Source: Bacteroidales bacterium (GTDB taxonomy: Bacteria; Bacteroidota; Bacteroidia; Bacteroidales; F082). Taken from it: a DNA stretch of 64,000 bases. The position numbers and the translations under genes are program-made. The notes below the pieces were generated by a model. It had not been told where the DNA came from. It did not search any database and saw nothing but the letters and a program-made list of their open reading frames with translations. The DNA lies in contig JAFZKP010000052.1 of assembly GCA_017553625.1 (NCBI GenBank), positions 1-64,000 of the forward strand, given 5' to 3'. Below, one piece after another: positions 1-6,609 of the stretch (the first letter of the stretch is position 1; each line of letters opens with the position of its first letter).

Positions 1-216
1 AGGATAAATGTCGGTATAAAAAGTATAACAGTTGTCTTTAATGGCAGGTTGCTCGAACACGTGGCGTATCAGCTGGGTTTTGCCCATCCTTCTGGGCGAT
101 GTCAGCAGTATATGCGCCTTGTTTTTAAGTGTTTGCACCATCCATGCTGTTTCTTTTTTCCTGTCGCAAAAATACGGTTCTGGGATAATGCCTGTTATAT
201 AAAAATGATTTTCCAT
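1..216 (-). CDS. AAA ATPase, N-terminal 72 residues only
   Basis: The reading frame starts at the ATG at 214-216 and runs off the left edge, so only the N-terminus is visible. It reads MENHFYITGIIPEPYFCDRK and then contains a P-loop-like stretch, SPRRMGKTQLI, at about residues 41-51. This layout (short N-terminus, R/K-rich GKT P-loop soon after) is that of the stand-alone AAA ATPases of the archaeal-ATPase type that are common as accessory genes in Bacteroidales. A second gene of the same broad family lies at 61981-63402. A good promoter lies just upstream. The role is not known; members are often linked to mobile or conflict loci. Confidence 0.8.
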   Translation of the reverse strand, partial: MENHFYITGIIPEPYFCDRKKETAWMVQTLKNKAHILLTSPRRMGKTQLIRHVFEQPAIKDNCYTFYTDIYP

Positions 217-234
217 ATTGTTATATTTTGGGTG

Positions 235-265
235 CAAAGATACAATAATTTTTTAATTATACAAA
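235..265 (-). promoter_or_regulatory. Bacteroidetes-type promoter of the left-edge ATPase gene
   Basis: On the minus strand the -7 box TATCTTTG (235-242) is preceded by TTTG (262-265) with a 19-base spacer, which fits the Bacteroidota consensus TTTG-N19/21-TAnnTTTG. The predicted start lies about 12-15 bases before the ATG. Just upstream (264-290) the sequence AATTCTATAAT occurs twice, a possible operator. Confidence 0.7.
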
Positions 266-390
266 TTCTATAATAGAAATTCTATAATTTTAGTCGAAAG
301 TGACATGGAAGGTGGTTGGTGTCAGGCTAAGAAAAAGTTTAATAAAATAGACTTTTTATGATGAAATCAGGAATAATCAATAAGAAAGCT

Positions 391-570
391 TTAAAGTTGC
401 AGTCTCGACCAGCAGAATGGCACTTGATGTTCAAGGTCATAGCGGTCGAAAATATCGCTGTAATCCTCAGTGAAATCTAAATGATTGAAGGCACTTTGTA
501 ACTCGTAATCATTCGCGTTTCCTTTTGTATAAGATACGATGAGATTTTTAATATTGTAATCTTTGTTCAT
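391..570 (-). CDS. small hypothetical protein (59 aa)
   Basis: A 59-codon frame from the ATG at 568-570 to TAA at 391-393. It begins MNKDYNIKNLIVSY and is acidic in the middle (DFTEDYSDIFDRYD). No membrane segment, signal peptide or known motif is visible. It is followed on the same strand, upstream, by another small ORF (577-729) only 6 bases away, so the two may form one transcript. It could be a chance frame; codon use looks ordinary for the neighbourhood. Confidence 0.4.
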   Translation of the reverse strand: MNKDYNIKNLIVSYTKGNANDYELQSAFNHLDFTEDYSDIFDRYDLEHQVPFCWSRLQL

Positions 571-576
571 TGTAAG

Positions 577-729
577 TTATTTTAAAACCAGATGTCTAAT
601 CCACAAGTACATCAAGTAAATAAACACTATGCCTAATTTTATTACAATCTCAAGCAAGTTATAAAATATGTCAAATGCTTTTGTTATCGTTTTCAATATA
701 TTCATAAAGAATCCTTTTATATTTTTCAT
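577..729 (-). CDS. small membrane peptide (50 aa)
   Basis: A 50-residue frame from ATG at 727-729. A short basic/amphipathic start (MKNIKGFFMNILKTITKAFD) is followed by one hydrophobic stretch (LLEIVIKLGIVFIYLMYLWI) and a basic tail, the composition of a single-span membrane peptide. It precedes the 59-aa ORF by 6 bases. An internal ATG at residue 9 is preceded by AAAGGA and could be the true start. A -7 box lies 21 bases upstream. Type I toxin peptides look like this, but no antisense RNA was identified. Confidence 0.4.
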   Translation of the reverse strand: MKNIKGFFMNILKTITKAFDIFYNLLEIVIKLGIVFIYLMYLWIRHLVLK

Positions 730-750
730 CGTTTGTCTTTAATCACGATG

Positions 751-758
751 CAAAAATA
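751..758 (-). promoter_or_regulatory. -7 box for the small ORF pair
   Basis: TATTTTTG on the minus strand, 21 bases before the ATG of the 50-aa peptide. No clear -33 TTG is seen at the right distance. Confidence 0.4.
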
Positions 759-916
759 CTGCCGTGTAAAATGCTTCAGTATAAAAATATGTATTTGAGT
801 TTTAAAATTGTTACAAAATGTAAGCGTTTCCATGTTTAGTACGAAACACAGACAATTTTATATAAGTTTTAAGAAATTATTTTCCAATAAGTGCTGTCTG
901 TTTGAAAGGTTTGTAT

Positions 917-924
917 TATATTTG
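917..924 (+). promoter_or_regulatory. -7 box of the 463-aa hypothetical gene
   Basis: TATATTTG, matching TAnnTTTG, ends 19 bases before the ATG at 944. No good -33 element was found at 19-21 bases. Confidence 0.5.
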
Positions 925-943
925 CACTTGAAAAATTGCAAAA

Positions 944-2335
944 ATGATTGATTCGGAAAGACCTAAGTATCTGGAATGGCTAAACACAATAGCTAATGCT
1001 CGTTTGATTTTCAACACATTGGACGAGTTGGAAGATTATCTCGACAATCACAACATTCGAACCAACGGTGTTAAACGATGCTACAATACTGAGCAGAAGG
1101 CGAGGGCTGCGTTTGCTGATGTCTGTCTGTATGTCGGAGAAACAGCTAAAATGACGAGTGCCGATTTTTGCATAATGATGGAATACTACAAGAAAACATC
1201 AGAGTATTATCGTACAAAACTTTCAAGAAAAAAAGATCAAGAAGAGATAATCAGAACTATTCTAAGAAATTATTTCTTGGAACTCAAATCAAGAAATTGT
1301 ACGCCATCAATGAAAATTATCTTAGATGAGCTTGTCGATAAAGACATAGACATCCCGATACTGGTCTTGTTGTTGTCAAAGGGATGGAGCGGATATGATT
1401 CAAAGGATGGAGATGTCACGAATTTTTTGCAGACATATAACCGAGTGATACAAATTCTTTCGGAATATGCAGAAGAGTGTGCTTGCATACAGCCATTCCC
1501 TCCAGTTATTGCGGCAAAGAAAGAGGCTAACAAATCAAGACTTACACTTGCGATACATGTTCGAAATATTATCGAAAAAATACGAGAGTTCAGCAGTCCC
1601 GATGCCATATTTCAAACCGTTCACAAAGAGAAAAATCTCGATTTAAACATTGAAGGCTATTGGAATGAGTGCGGTGGAAAAGCAGAAAGAACGGATTTTT
1701 GGCATATTGAACGGACGCCAAATATAGGTCTGTATTATGCAATAAGATATGACAAAAAAGAAGGTGGCAAAGTCGAAAGAACGCGGTATTCAATTGATTT
1801 TGCCGAAGATGATTATGGAAATGTTACTGTATTGATCGTGCATCCAAAAGCAGGAAGGCATTATATTGAAGACTACGAATACGACGAGAGCGAACATTGT
1901 TATTATAAAATGGCGATGCCGGATAATCTGTCAAATGTTGATGTGTTAAATATGACAGAAGCACTAAACTTTCCGAGTTGGCCGAAAAAACTAAACCTTA
2001 CAAGAATAACTGACAAAAAACTGATTGATTATTGCGATGGCCTTTTAGAAAACTGCCAGATAATCAACAGATACAAAAAATGGGAGACGGAATTTGTCAA
2101 ATGTCTGTACGCAATAACCGACAAGTTCCTGTACATTAAATCTGATATTGAGGGCAAGTTTTATAAAGTTCCCACAGACATAATGGATTCGTTAAACCAA
2201 GTTGATATGAATTCCAGAATTGGTTTGCTGAAAGTTGGAAATATCGAATTTATAGCATTGGATGATTTCAACGTTTACATTCCAATAAAGGAGATTAAAG
2301 AGTTCGGCATTGAGGTGGTTGAGAGGGTAGAGTAA
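944..2335 (+). CDS. hypothetical protein (463 aa)
   Basis: A complete 463-residue protein that I do not recognise. No signal peptide or membrane segment is evident. The N-terminal half (about 1-220) looks helical and charged, with K/E-rich stretches; the C-terminal half has alternating strand-like segments (for example YAIRYDKKEGGKVERTRYSI near 265). Neither an NTPase P-loop nor an obvious nuclease motif was found. It stands alone with its own -7 box and is followed after 75 bases by the DUF5674 pair. Its place between a partial ATPase and a truncated AlbA_2 gene suggests accessory DNA. Confidence 0.75.
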   Translation: MIDSERPKYLEWLNTIANARLIFNTLDELEDYLDNHNIRTNGVKRCYNTEQKARAAFADVCLYVGETAKMTSADFCIMMEYYKKTSEYYRTKLSRKKDQEEIIRTILRNYFLELKSRNCTPSMKIILDELVDKDIDIPILVLLLSKGWSGYDSKDGDVTNFLQTYNRVIQILSEYAEECACIQPFPPVIAAKKEANKSRLTLAIHVRNIIEKIREFSSPDAIFQTVHKEKNLDLNIEGYWNECGGKAERTDFWHIERTPNIGLYYAIRYDKKEGGKVERTRYSIDFAEDDYGNVTVLIVHPKAGRHYIEDYEYDESEHCYYKMAMPDNLSNVDVLNMTEALNFPSWPKKLNLTRITDKKLIDYCDGLLENCQIINRYKKWETEFVKCLYAITDKFLYIKSDIEGKFYKVPTDIMDSLNQVDMNSRIGLLKVGNIEFIALDDFNVYIPIKEIKEFGIEVVERVE

Positions 2336-2378
2336 AAAAGATTTGTGGATTTTGATGATTTGATTTGATAAAAAATAG

Positions 2379-2386
2379 TATCTTTG
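2379..2386 (+). promoter_or_regulatory. -7 box of the DUF5674 operon
   Basis: TATCTTTG ending 24 bases before the ATG at 2411. TTTG motifs lie upstream at 2351 and 2359, but with spacers of 24 and 16 bases rather than the usual 19-21. Confidence 0.5.
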
Positions 2387-2410
2387 CAGTTGGGAATTAT
2401 ATAATGTTTT

Positions 2411-2749
2411 ATGAAAATAACATCACAACCAATAAGTCGTAACGAATTAAATGAAATGTTGTCGGGTTATTTTGGTGACATGATAAAAGCGGTTGTTGAC
2501 ATCCAAAAGAATATAATCGGTTTGGATGCCGAGCTTCATGCTGACATTGAGAAAGAACTGCTTTCACAAGGTTCAGAGCAAGCTGATTTATGGGGTATAA
2601 ACCTTTATCCTGAGATGGAAGGGGAGGACTTCATTGAGTTTGACTCATTGATTAATATTCGCCCATATCAAGGCAACCGCAGCCGTGATGTGCAAGATCC
2701 TGCAATTCGTAAACGTATTGTTGATGTTGTTAACACGCTAATCAAATGA
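2411..2749 (+). CDS. DUF5674 family protein
   Basis: A 112-residue protein with the family's recognisable layout: MKITSQPISRNELNEM at the start, GDMIKAVVDIQKNIIGLDAE in the middle, then ELHADIEKELL and the conserved LWGINLYPE. Members are small soluble proteins of unknown function, frequent in Bacteroidota and candidate phyla and often paired with another small ORF. Its TGA overlaps the ATG of the next gene (ATGA), which implies translational coupling. Confidence 0.8.
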   Translation: MKITSQPISRNELNEMLSGYFGDMIKAVVDIQKNIIGLDAELHADIEKELLSQGSEQADLWGINLYPEMEGEDFIEFDSLINIRPYQGNRSRDVQDPAIRKRIVDVVNTLIK

Positions 2750-3063
2750 GTAATTATCAGCATACAGAATTAGCGGCAGGACGTTGGGCGTCGATGACTT
2801 TGGCGGAGCAGATGCTGAATATAGGCAGTGAGGTGTCGCGTGCCAACCGTTGGCAAAGCAAAGGCAATATGGAGCAATGCCATCGTGCCGCTGACAGAGC
2901 CTTGGAATTACTGTCTCTCACAATCGATGCACAGCGAAACAAGCACGACCTTGGAGAATTCTGCCGCCTTTACGAAGTCCTTGCCGACTGCTATTATGGC
3001 GACAATTTCTATCAAACCGATCCTGCTAAGTTGCAAAAGTATTTTGATGATTTTTATAATTGA
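2746..3063 (+). CDS. small helical protein coupled to DUF5674
   Basis: A 105-residue protein beginning MSNYQHTELAAGRWASMTLA, largely helical by composition (EVSRANRWQSKGNMEQCHRA, RALELLSLTIDAQRNKHDL). No known domain is assigned. It starts within the stop codon of the DUF5674 gene. DUF5674 proteins are commonly followed by such a short helical partner, so the two probably act together. Its own end (ATTGA) overlaps the TTG from which the truncated gene at 3060 can be read. Confidence 0.7.
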   Translation: MSNYQHTELAAGRWASMTLAEQMLNIGSEVSRANRWQSKGNMEQCHRAADRALELLSLTIDAQRNKHDLGEFCRLYEVLADCYYGDNFYQTDPAKLQKYFDDFYN

Positions 3064-3884
3064 TACCTGGCGTTCTCGGCATCAGCTCGTTACCTTGGTA
3101 TTTCGTGGACTATCAGGAGAAACTGTCATCAGACCCGATGCTTCGCTGGACTGACCGACTTTACCCTGATGGCACTTGGGAAGCAAATCTCTTCCAATTT
3201 TTCTATAGGACATACGGCAAACTTGCGCAGCTGTTGCCTACGCCTTTTATGCTGAAAGGCACGGACAGACAGGAGGAAACATCAGCACATGTCGCATTGA
3301 GGGAAGCTCTTGCCAATTGCCTGATTCACTGCAACTATGCCCAGCAAGGGAATATACTTGTCGTTGGTCGCAGGAATGAAATCACGATGCGCAATCCTGG
3401 TTGTATGCTTATCTCTGTTGCTGACTTTTATGCCGGTAGCCGTAGCATTTGCAGGAACCCGTTACTACAGAAGCTTTTCATGTTTTTGGGGAACGGCGAA
3501 AAGGCCGGCAGCGGTGCAGACATCATCAAGAAAGGCTGGGCTGATAACAAATGGCAACAACCGATGCTATCGGAAAGGGTGCAGCCCGACGAGTGTTTGA
3601 TGACACTTGCGTTGTCAGGTGCGGAAGAAGATGTCGGAAAAGAACAAAATGACACAAAAGATGGCATAAAAGATGGCACAAAAGAACTATCTGATCGTCA
3701 ATTACTTATATTGAATATGATTAAGTTAGATGACACAATAAAAACCCATGATTTGACACAAAAGACAGGAATGTCACAAAGAACTCTGATGAGAGAGCTT
3801 GCGGCACTTCAAGAGAGAGGCATCCTTACCCGTGAAGGTGGGCGCAAAGAAGGCCGTTGGGTTATCAAGCAGGCAGCTAATTAA
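3060..3884 (+). pseudogene. 5'-truncated AlbA_2/HATPase-type putative transcriptional regulator
   Basis: The 274-codon frame has only a TTG start inside the previous gene and is closed by TAA at 3057-3059. The visible part is the C-terminal two thirds of the family: VDYQEKLSSDPMLRWTDRLY, then the GHKL-like box ALREALANCLIHCNYAQQGN (about residues 89-108), the helix GSGADIIKKGW, and a C-terminal winged helix (TLMRELAALQERGILTREG). The N-terminal AlbA_2 (Schlafen-like) domain of roughly 200-250 residues is missing. Family members of this type are usually 450-600 residues long. It is most likely a deletion remnant, though the HATPase and HTH parts could still be translated. Confidence 0.7.
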
Positions 3885-3899
3885 GTTAGGTTAATTAAG

Positions 3900-3983
3900 T
3901 TACTTTCTCAACTTTATTTCCTCGTCGCTGCAAAGCTTGTAAACCCTGTTGTGGATGAAATCTTCGAGGCTCTGGATGTTCTT
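3900..3983 (-). pseudogene. possible C-terminal remnant of a lost gene
   Basis: A 27-residue frame ending in TAA reads KNIQSLEDFIHNRVYKLCSD then EEIKLRK, a protein-like amphipathic sequence. It is preceded in frame by a stop codon and has no start. It looks like the tail of a deleted gene facing the truncated AlbA_2 gene. The family is not recognised and the call is tentative. Confidence 0.25.
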
Positions 3984-4034
3984 TTAATTCGAATCACCAA
4001 TAACATGGATTTGTATTTCTATAAACTTAAATTG

Positions 4035-4538
4035 TTATCTATATTTGGCATTGACATTGTATTTAGGATGGGAGTCTGCACAATAATCATCAGAGAACAG
4101 CTCCCTTATGGAAAAATATAAATCTATTAACAAGCCCAGTACTTCTCCTCCTTTGTAAAACTTATATGGTATAGAGTGTTTCTCACCTCTTTTATGACCT
4201 ATATGAAACTTACCACAAGTACTGCATTTGTAAGGTCTCATATCCTCGTTTTCATCCCATAAGCGAGTACAAGCTGATTTTGCTTCATCCAGACTGTCAA
4301 ATGGCACTTTGCTCTTACCGTCACAACGATAATGTTGCCTCTTGTTATTGCTGCATTCTGATTCTTTACCAAATGTTTCATAAAGCATTCTAGTAGAACT
4401 TTGAATAAAAGTCGGCACGACTTGTCCCAACTCCAGTATTTGATATAAACTATTTTCACTCGTATCACTATGGCCTCTAGAATTACCTTCCAGCTGAACT
4501 TTGACAACTCTCCTTTCGATGTCTTTTCTCTTTTTCAT
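4035..4538 (-). CDS. hypothetical protein with zinc-ribbon-like motif (167 aa)
   Basis: The start is placed at the ATG at 4536-4538 (MKKRKDIERRVVKVQLEG), because the longer frame upstream to 4751 reads as poor, hydrophobic non-protein sequence. The C-terminal third contains YKCSTCGKFHIGHKRG, a C-x2-C...H-x3-H arrangement that could bind zinc; a similar C/H pair is found in many small phage and mobile-element proteins. Cysteines also occur at CSNNKRQHYRC. No signal peptide or membrane helix. Function unknown. Confidence 0.55.
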   Translation of the reverse strand: MKKRKDIERRVVKVQLEGNSRGHSDTSENSLYQILELGQVVPTFIQSSTRMLYETFGKESECSNNKRQHYRCDGKSKVPFDSLDEAKSACTRLWDENEDMRPYKCSTCGKFHIGHKRGEKHSIPYKFYKGGEVLGLLIDLYFSIRELFSDDYCADSHPKYNVNAKYR

Positions 4539-4749
4539 TTTATTATTTTTATACTGTATTATCAATGAACGTACCAAAAAGCCAGAATGTGACATTTTGA
4601 CATAAACTATCCAAATTAACTTCCGTAACATAGACATTTTCCATGAAGGTGTGTCTTCGTAGAAGATACTATAAAAGAAGCTTGCCGAAGAAGTTCCCCA
4701 AAAGTCAACAAATAATAAACACGCTAATTGAAACGCCATCTGATAGAAC

Positions 4750-4772
4750 AAAAAAGCGGAGAAACTCCGCTT
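4750..4772 (-). terminator. intrinsic terminator downstream of the tRNA-like gene
   Basis: On the minus strand AGCGGAG-TTT-CTCCGCT is followed by TTTTTT, a 7-bp perfect stem with a U-tract. It lies 20 bases after the 3' end of the tRNA-like gene and would end its transcript. Confidence 0.75.
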
Positions 4773-4792
4773 ATATATAGATATTAAAGATT

Positions 4793-4878
4793 TTCAGAGT
4801 GGGGGATTCGAACCCCCGAGTCCGCAAAGGACTACTTGATTTTCAATCAAGCGCAATAAACCGCTCTGCCAACTCTCC
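4793..4878 (-). tRNA. class II (Ser-type) tRNA-like gene with GAA anticodon
   Basis: All arms can be drawn: 5' GGAGAGT, a D arm GCA...TGC, anticodon stem CTTGA/TCAAG, a long variable arm (AGTCC-TTTG-CGGACT) and T arm GGGGG-TTCGAAT-CCCCC. The long variable arm and the body resemble bacterial tRNA-Ser. With a normal 5-bp stem and 7-nt loop (TTGAAAA) the anticodon is GAA (Phe), not a serine anticodon. The acceptor 3' strand is ACTCTGA, so pairs 2-71 (G-G) and 1-72 (G-A) do not form. Either this is a decayed tRNA-Ser or an unusual chimeric tRNA. CCA is not encoded. An intrinsic terminator follows. Confidence 0.65.
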
Positions 4879-4962
4879 ATCGTTTTATAATCAAACTTTA
4901 TGCCAGACATCATTATTCTGCCATTTTGTCACTCAAACAGATTGTAATTTTCTCGTTATTAT

Positions 4963-5355
4963 TTAATAAAGTTTGGTCAAGAATTCAGAAATCGAATTGG
5001 CAACAAACTCTATCTCATCAGTTTCATGATGCCATAATACCACTTTGTTTTCTTTAAGACAAATCATATTGCCAGCAGGGTCGTCCCCGAAAGGGAAAAG
5101 ATTAACATCCACATCCTTCAGAACCGATAGTACAGAATGAATATTCTCAACATCGCTTTTGTAATAGGATAATAGAGTTTTCCATTCGTGTCCTTTTGCA
5201 ACTTCAGAGTCAAAATACCTTTTAGATGGCACCCCATTATTGCCTTCCTTTAAGATGGTTTTTAAATCATTTGGGAGTTGTACATTATAATTGTTTTCCA
5301 CCTCCGAAATCAATTTGTCGCTTATAGGTGTAGCATGTATCCACGTGATTTTCAT
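4963..5355 (-). CDS. SMI1/KNR4 (SUKH) family immunity protein
   Basis: A 130-residue cytosolic protein with the SUKH pattern: an N-terminal helix with NYNVQLPNDLKTILKEGNNG (about 24-43), W58 region HEWKTLL, and the late FPFGDDPAGNMICLKENKVV and WHHETDEIEFVANSISEFL strands. SUKH proteins are the commonest immunity proteins for nuclease toxins in polymorphic toxin systems. It begins 35 bases after the stop of the WHH nuclease gene on the same strand and is the last gene of the operon, the expected place for a cognate antidote. Confidence 0.85.
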   Translation of the reverse strand: MKITWIHATPISDKLISEVENNYNVQLPNDLKTILKEGNNGVPSKRYFDSEVAKGHEWKTLLSYYKSDVENIHSVLSVLKDVDVNLFPFGDDPAGNMICLKENKVVLWHHETDEIEFVANSISEFLTKLY

Positions 5356-5390
5356 AGTATTATTATCTAAAGATTATTATTCTTTTTTAT

Positions 5391-6608
5391 TCATCTATTT
5401 TCAATTCCACCACCCCAGATGGCTTTGCCTCCTGTGTGACGAGTATTCCAATGAGTGATAAAATCGACAAGCTGCATTTTCCCCTTATTTTCATTATGAT
5501 GCCAAGTGTAGCCGCATGGCGTTCTTCCCGAATTGATATCGTCTAATTGAATTGAATTAAATTGAGATTTGAATCCAGGATCATTCTCGCATTTTTCCTT
5601 TAGCTGACGGTTGCATTCCGCAAACTGTTCTCGGTCTGAAGCCTTTTCCAAATTCTCAGGCAGTTGCACATCAAACTTGCTATCAAACTCTGGAAATGTT
5701 CCAACAACCTTTTCTCCTGTGTCGGTAGTCACTGTTTTCTCTATATAAGCGACCTTTGTCTCAGGGTGCAACTGACCAGCAAGGTCATCATTGATAGTTT
5801 TTATCCTTTTCGGAGAATCTGCGTCTTCAAACCCCTCAAGGCTTTTCGTTTTAGTTTCATTAGGTTTGTTTTCCATTTTCTCCCTAAATGAGAACTTTTC
5901 TTTCCCATCTGTTAAAGCAGCATATTGCGAATCTGTAGAATTCTCGTATGTGATTTTTGCGAACGGTGAATTAGCAAAGGCTTCCTTACAATTCTCGATT
6001 GTTGGTGTAATGCCTTTTTCTTGAAAACCGCGAACCACATCCCTTCCAAATTGTATCGCTTGAATTCTAAGGCTACCAACAGGATGCGTTACGGAACCTG
6101 TAGTAGATGCAAGCAACTTTTCAAAATTACTAGTCGGCAAACCTAACATTTCAGACCTTACACCAGAGAAGAAGTCTGCTCCCAATTCTTGTGTCCATGA
6201 TTCTTTAAACTCTGTAAACCTATCTCTAAAGATTCTGTGACCACACTCATGTGCCCAAACCTTGGTCATATCTTCAAAAGAGAGACATTTCATGTCCTTG
6301 AATTGGTCAAGACTATATTCAAAAACATCTTTGTCCAAGAGAATGTCACATCCTCGATACACGCCTATTGCATCACCCTCTATCACATCTATATCTGGAA
6401 TGCCGAAAAATTTGTTTGCACTATGCGCAGCAGCTTCTACTCTGGCTTTTAGCGCCTCATCAGACAAGCCTTCCTTAAAATGCATCGAAGCATTTTCAAA
6501 CTTCGAAATGGCAGAAATATCTTGGGATTTTGCAGTCTCCTTTATCTCAGAGGCAGTTTCTGCAGCTTTTTCCGCAACTTCTATTGCTTTTGCAACAAAC
6601 TTTATCAT
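5391..6608 (-). CDS. toxin with zincin-like domain and C-terminal WHH/HNH-type nuclease
   Basis: The start is the ATG at 6606-6608, one base after the TGA of the ATPase gene, giving 405 residues. Residues 1-60 are helical and Ala/Glu-rich. Residues 117-150 hold a gluzincin-like signature: HECGH (120-124) followed by QELGADFFSG, where E141 could be the third zinc ligand. A hydrophilic linker with many K/E/T follows. The last 38 residues have W369-H370-H371, then H386 and H391 in THWNTRHTGG, the pattern of the WHH branch of HNH/EndoVII toxin nucleases (PF14414-like). Predicted role: nucleic-acid-cleaving effector, possibly self-processed by the zincin part. The SUKH gene behind it is the likely immunity. 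No signal peptide, RHS, PAAR or LXG domain is seen. Confidence 0.8.
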   Translation of the reverse strand: MIKFVAKAIEVAEKAAETASEIKETAKSQDISAISKFENASMHFKEGLSDEALKARVEAAAHSANKFFGIPDIDVIEGDAIGVYRGCDILLDKDVFEYSLDQFKDMKCLSFEDMTKVWAHECGHRIFRDRFTEFKESWTQELGADFFSGVRSEMLGLPTSNFEKLLASTTGSVTHPVGSLRIQAIQFGRDVVRGFQEKGITPTIENCKEAFANSPFAKITYENSTDSQYAALTDGKEKFSFREKMENKPNETKTKSLEGFEDADSPKRIKTINDDLAGQLHPETKVAYIEKTVTTDTGEKVVGTFPEFDSKFDVQLPENLEKASDREQFAECNRQLKEKCENDPGFKSQFNSIQLDDINSGRTPCGYTWHHNENKGKMQLVDFITHWNTRHTGGKAIWGGGIENR

Positions 6609-6609
6609 C

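Noticed and set aside
4539..4751. N-terminal extension of the zinc-ribbon-like protein to 238 residues
   Set aside because: The extra part is hydrophobic and erratic in composition, and a good ATG with MKKRKD follows; more likely untranslated leader.
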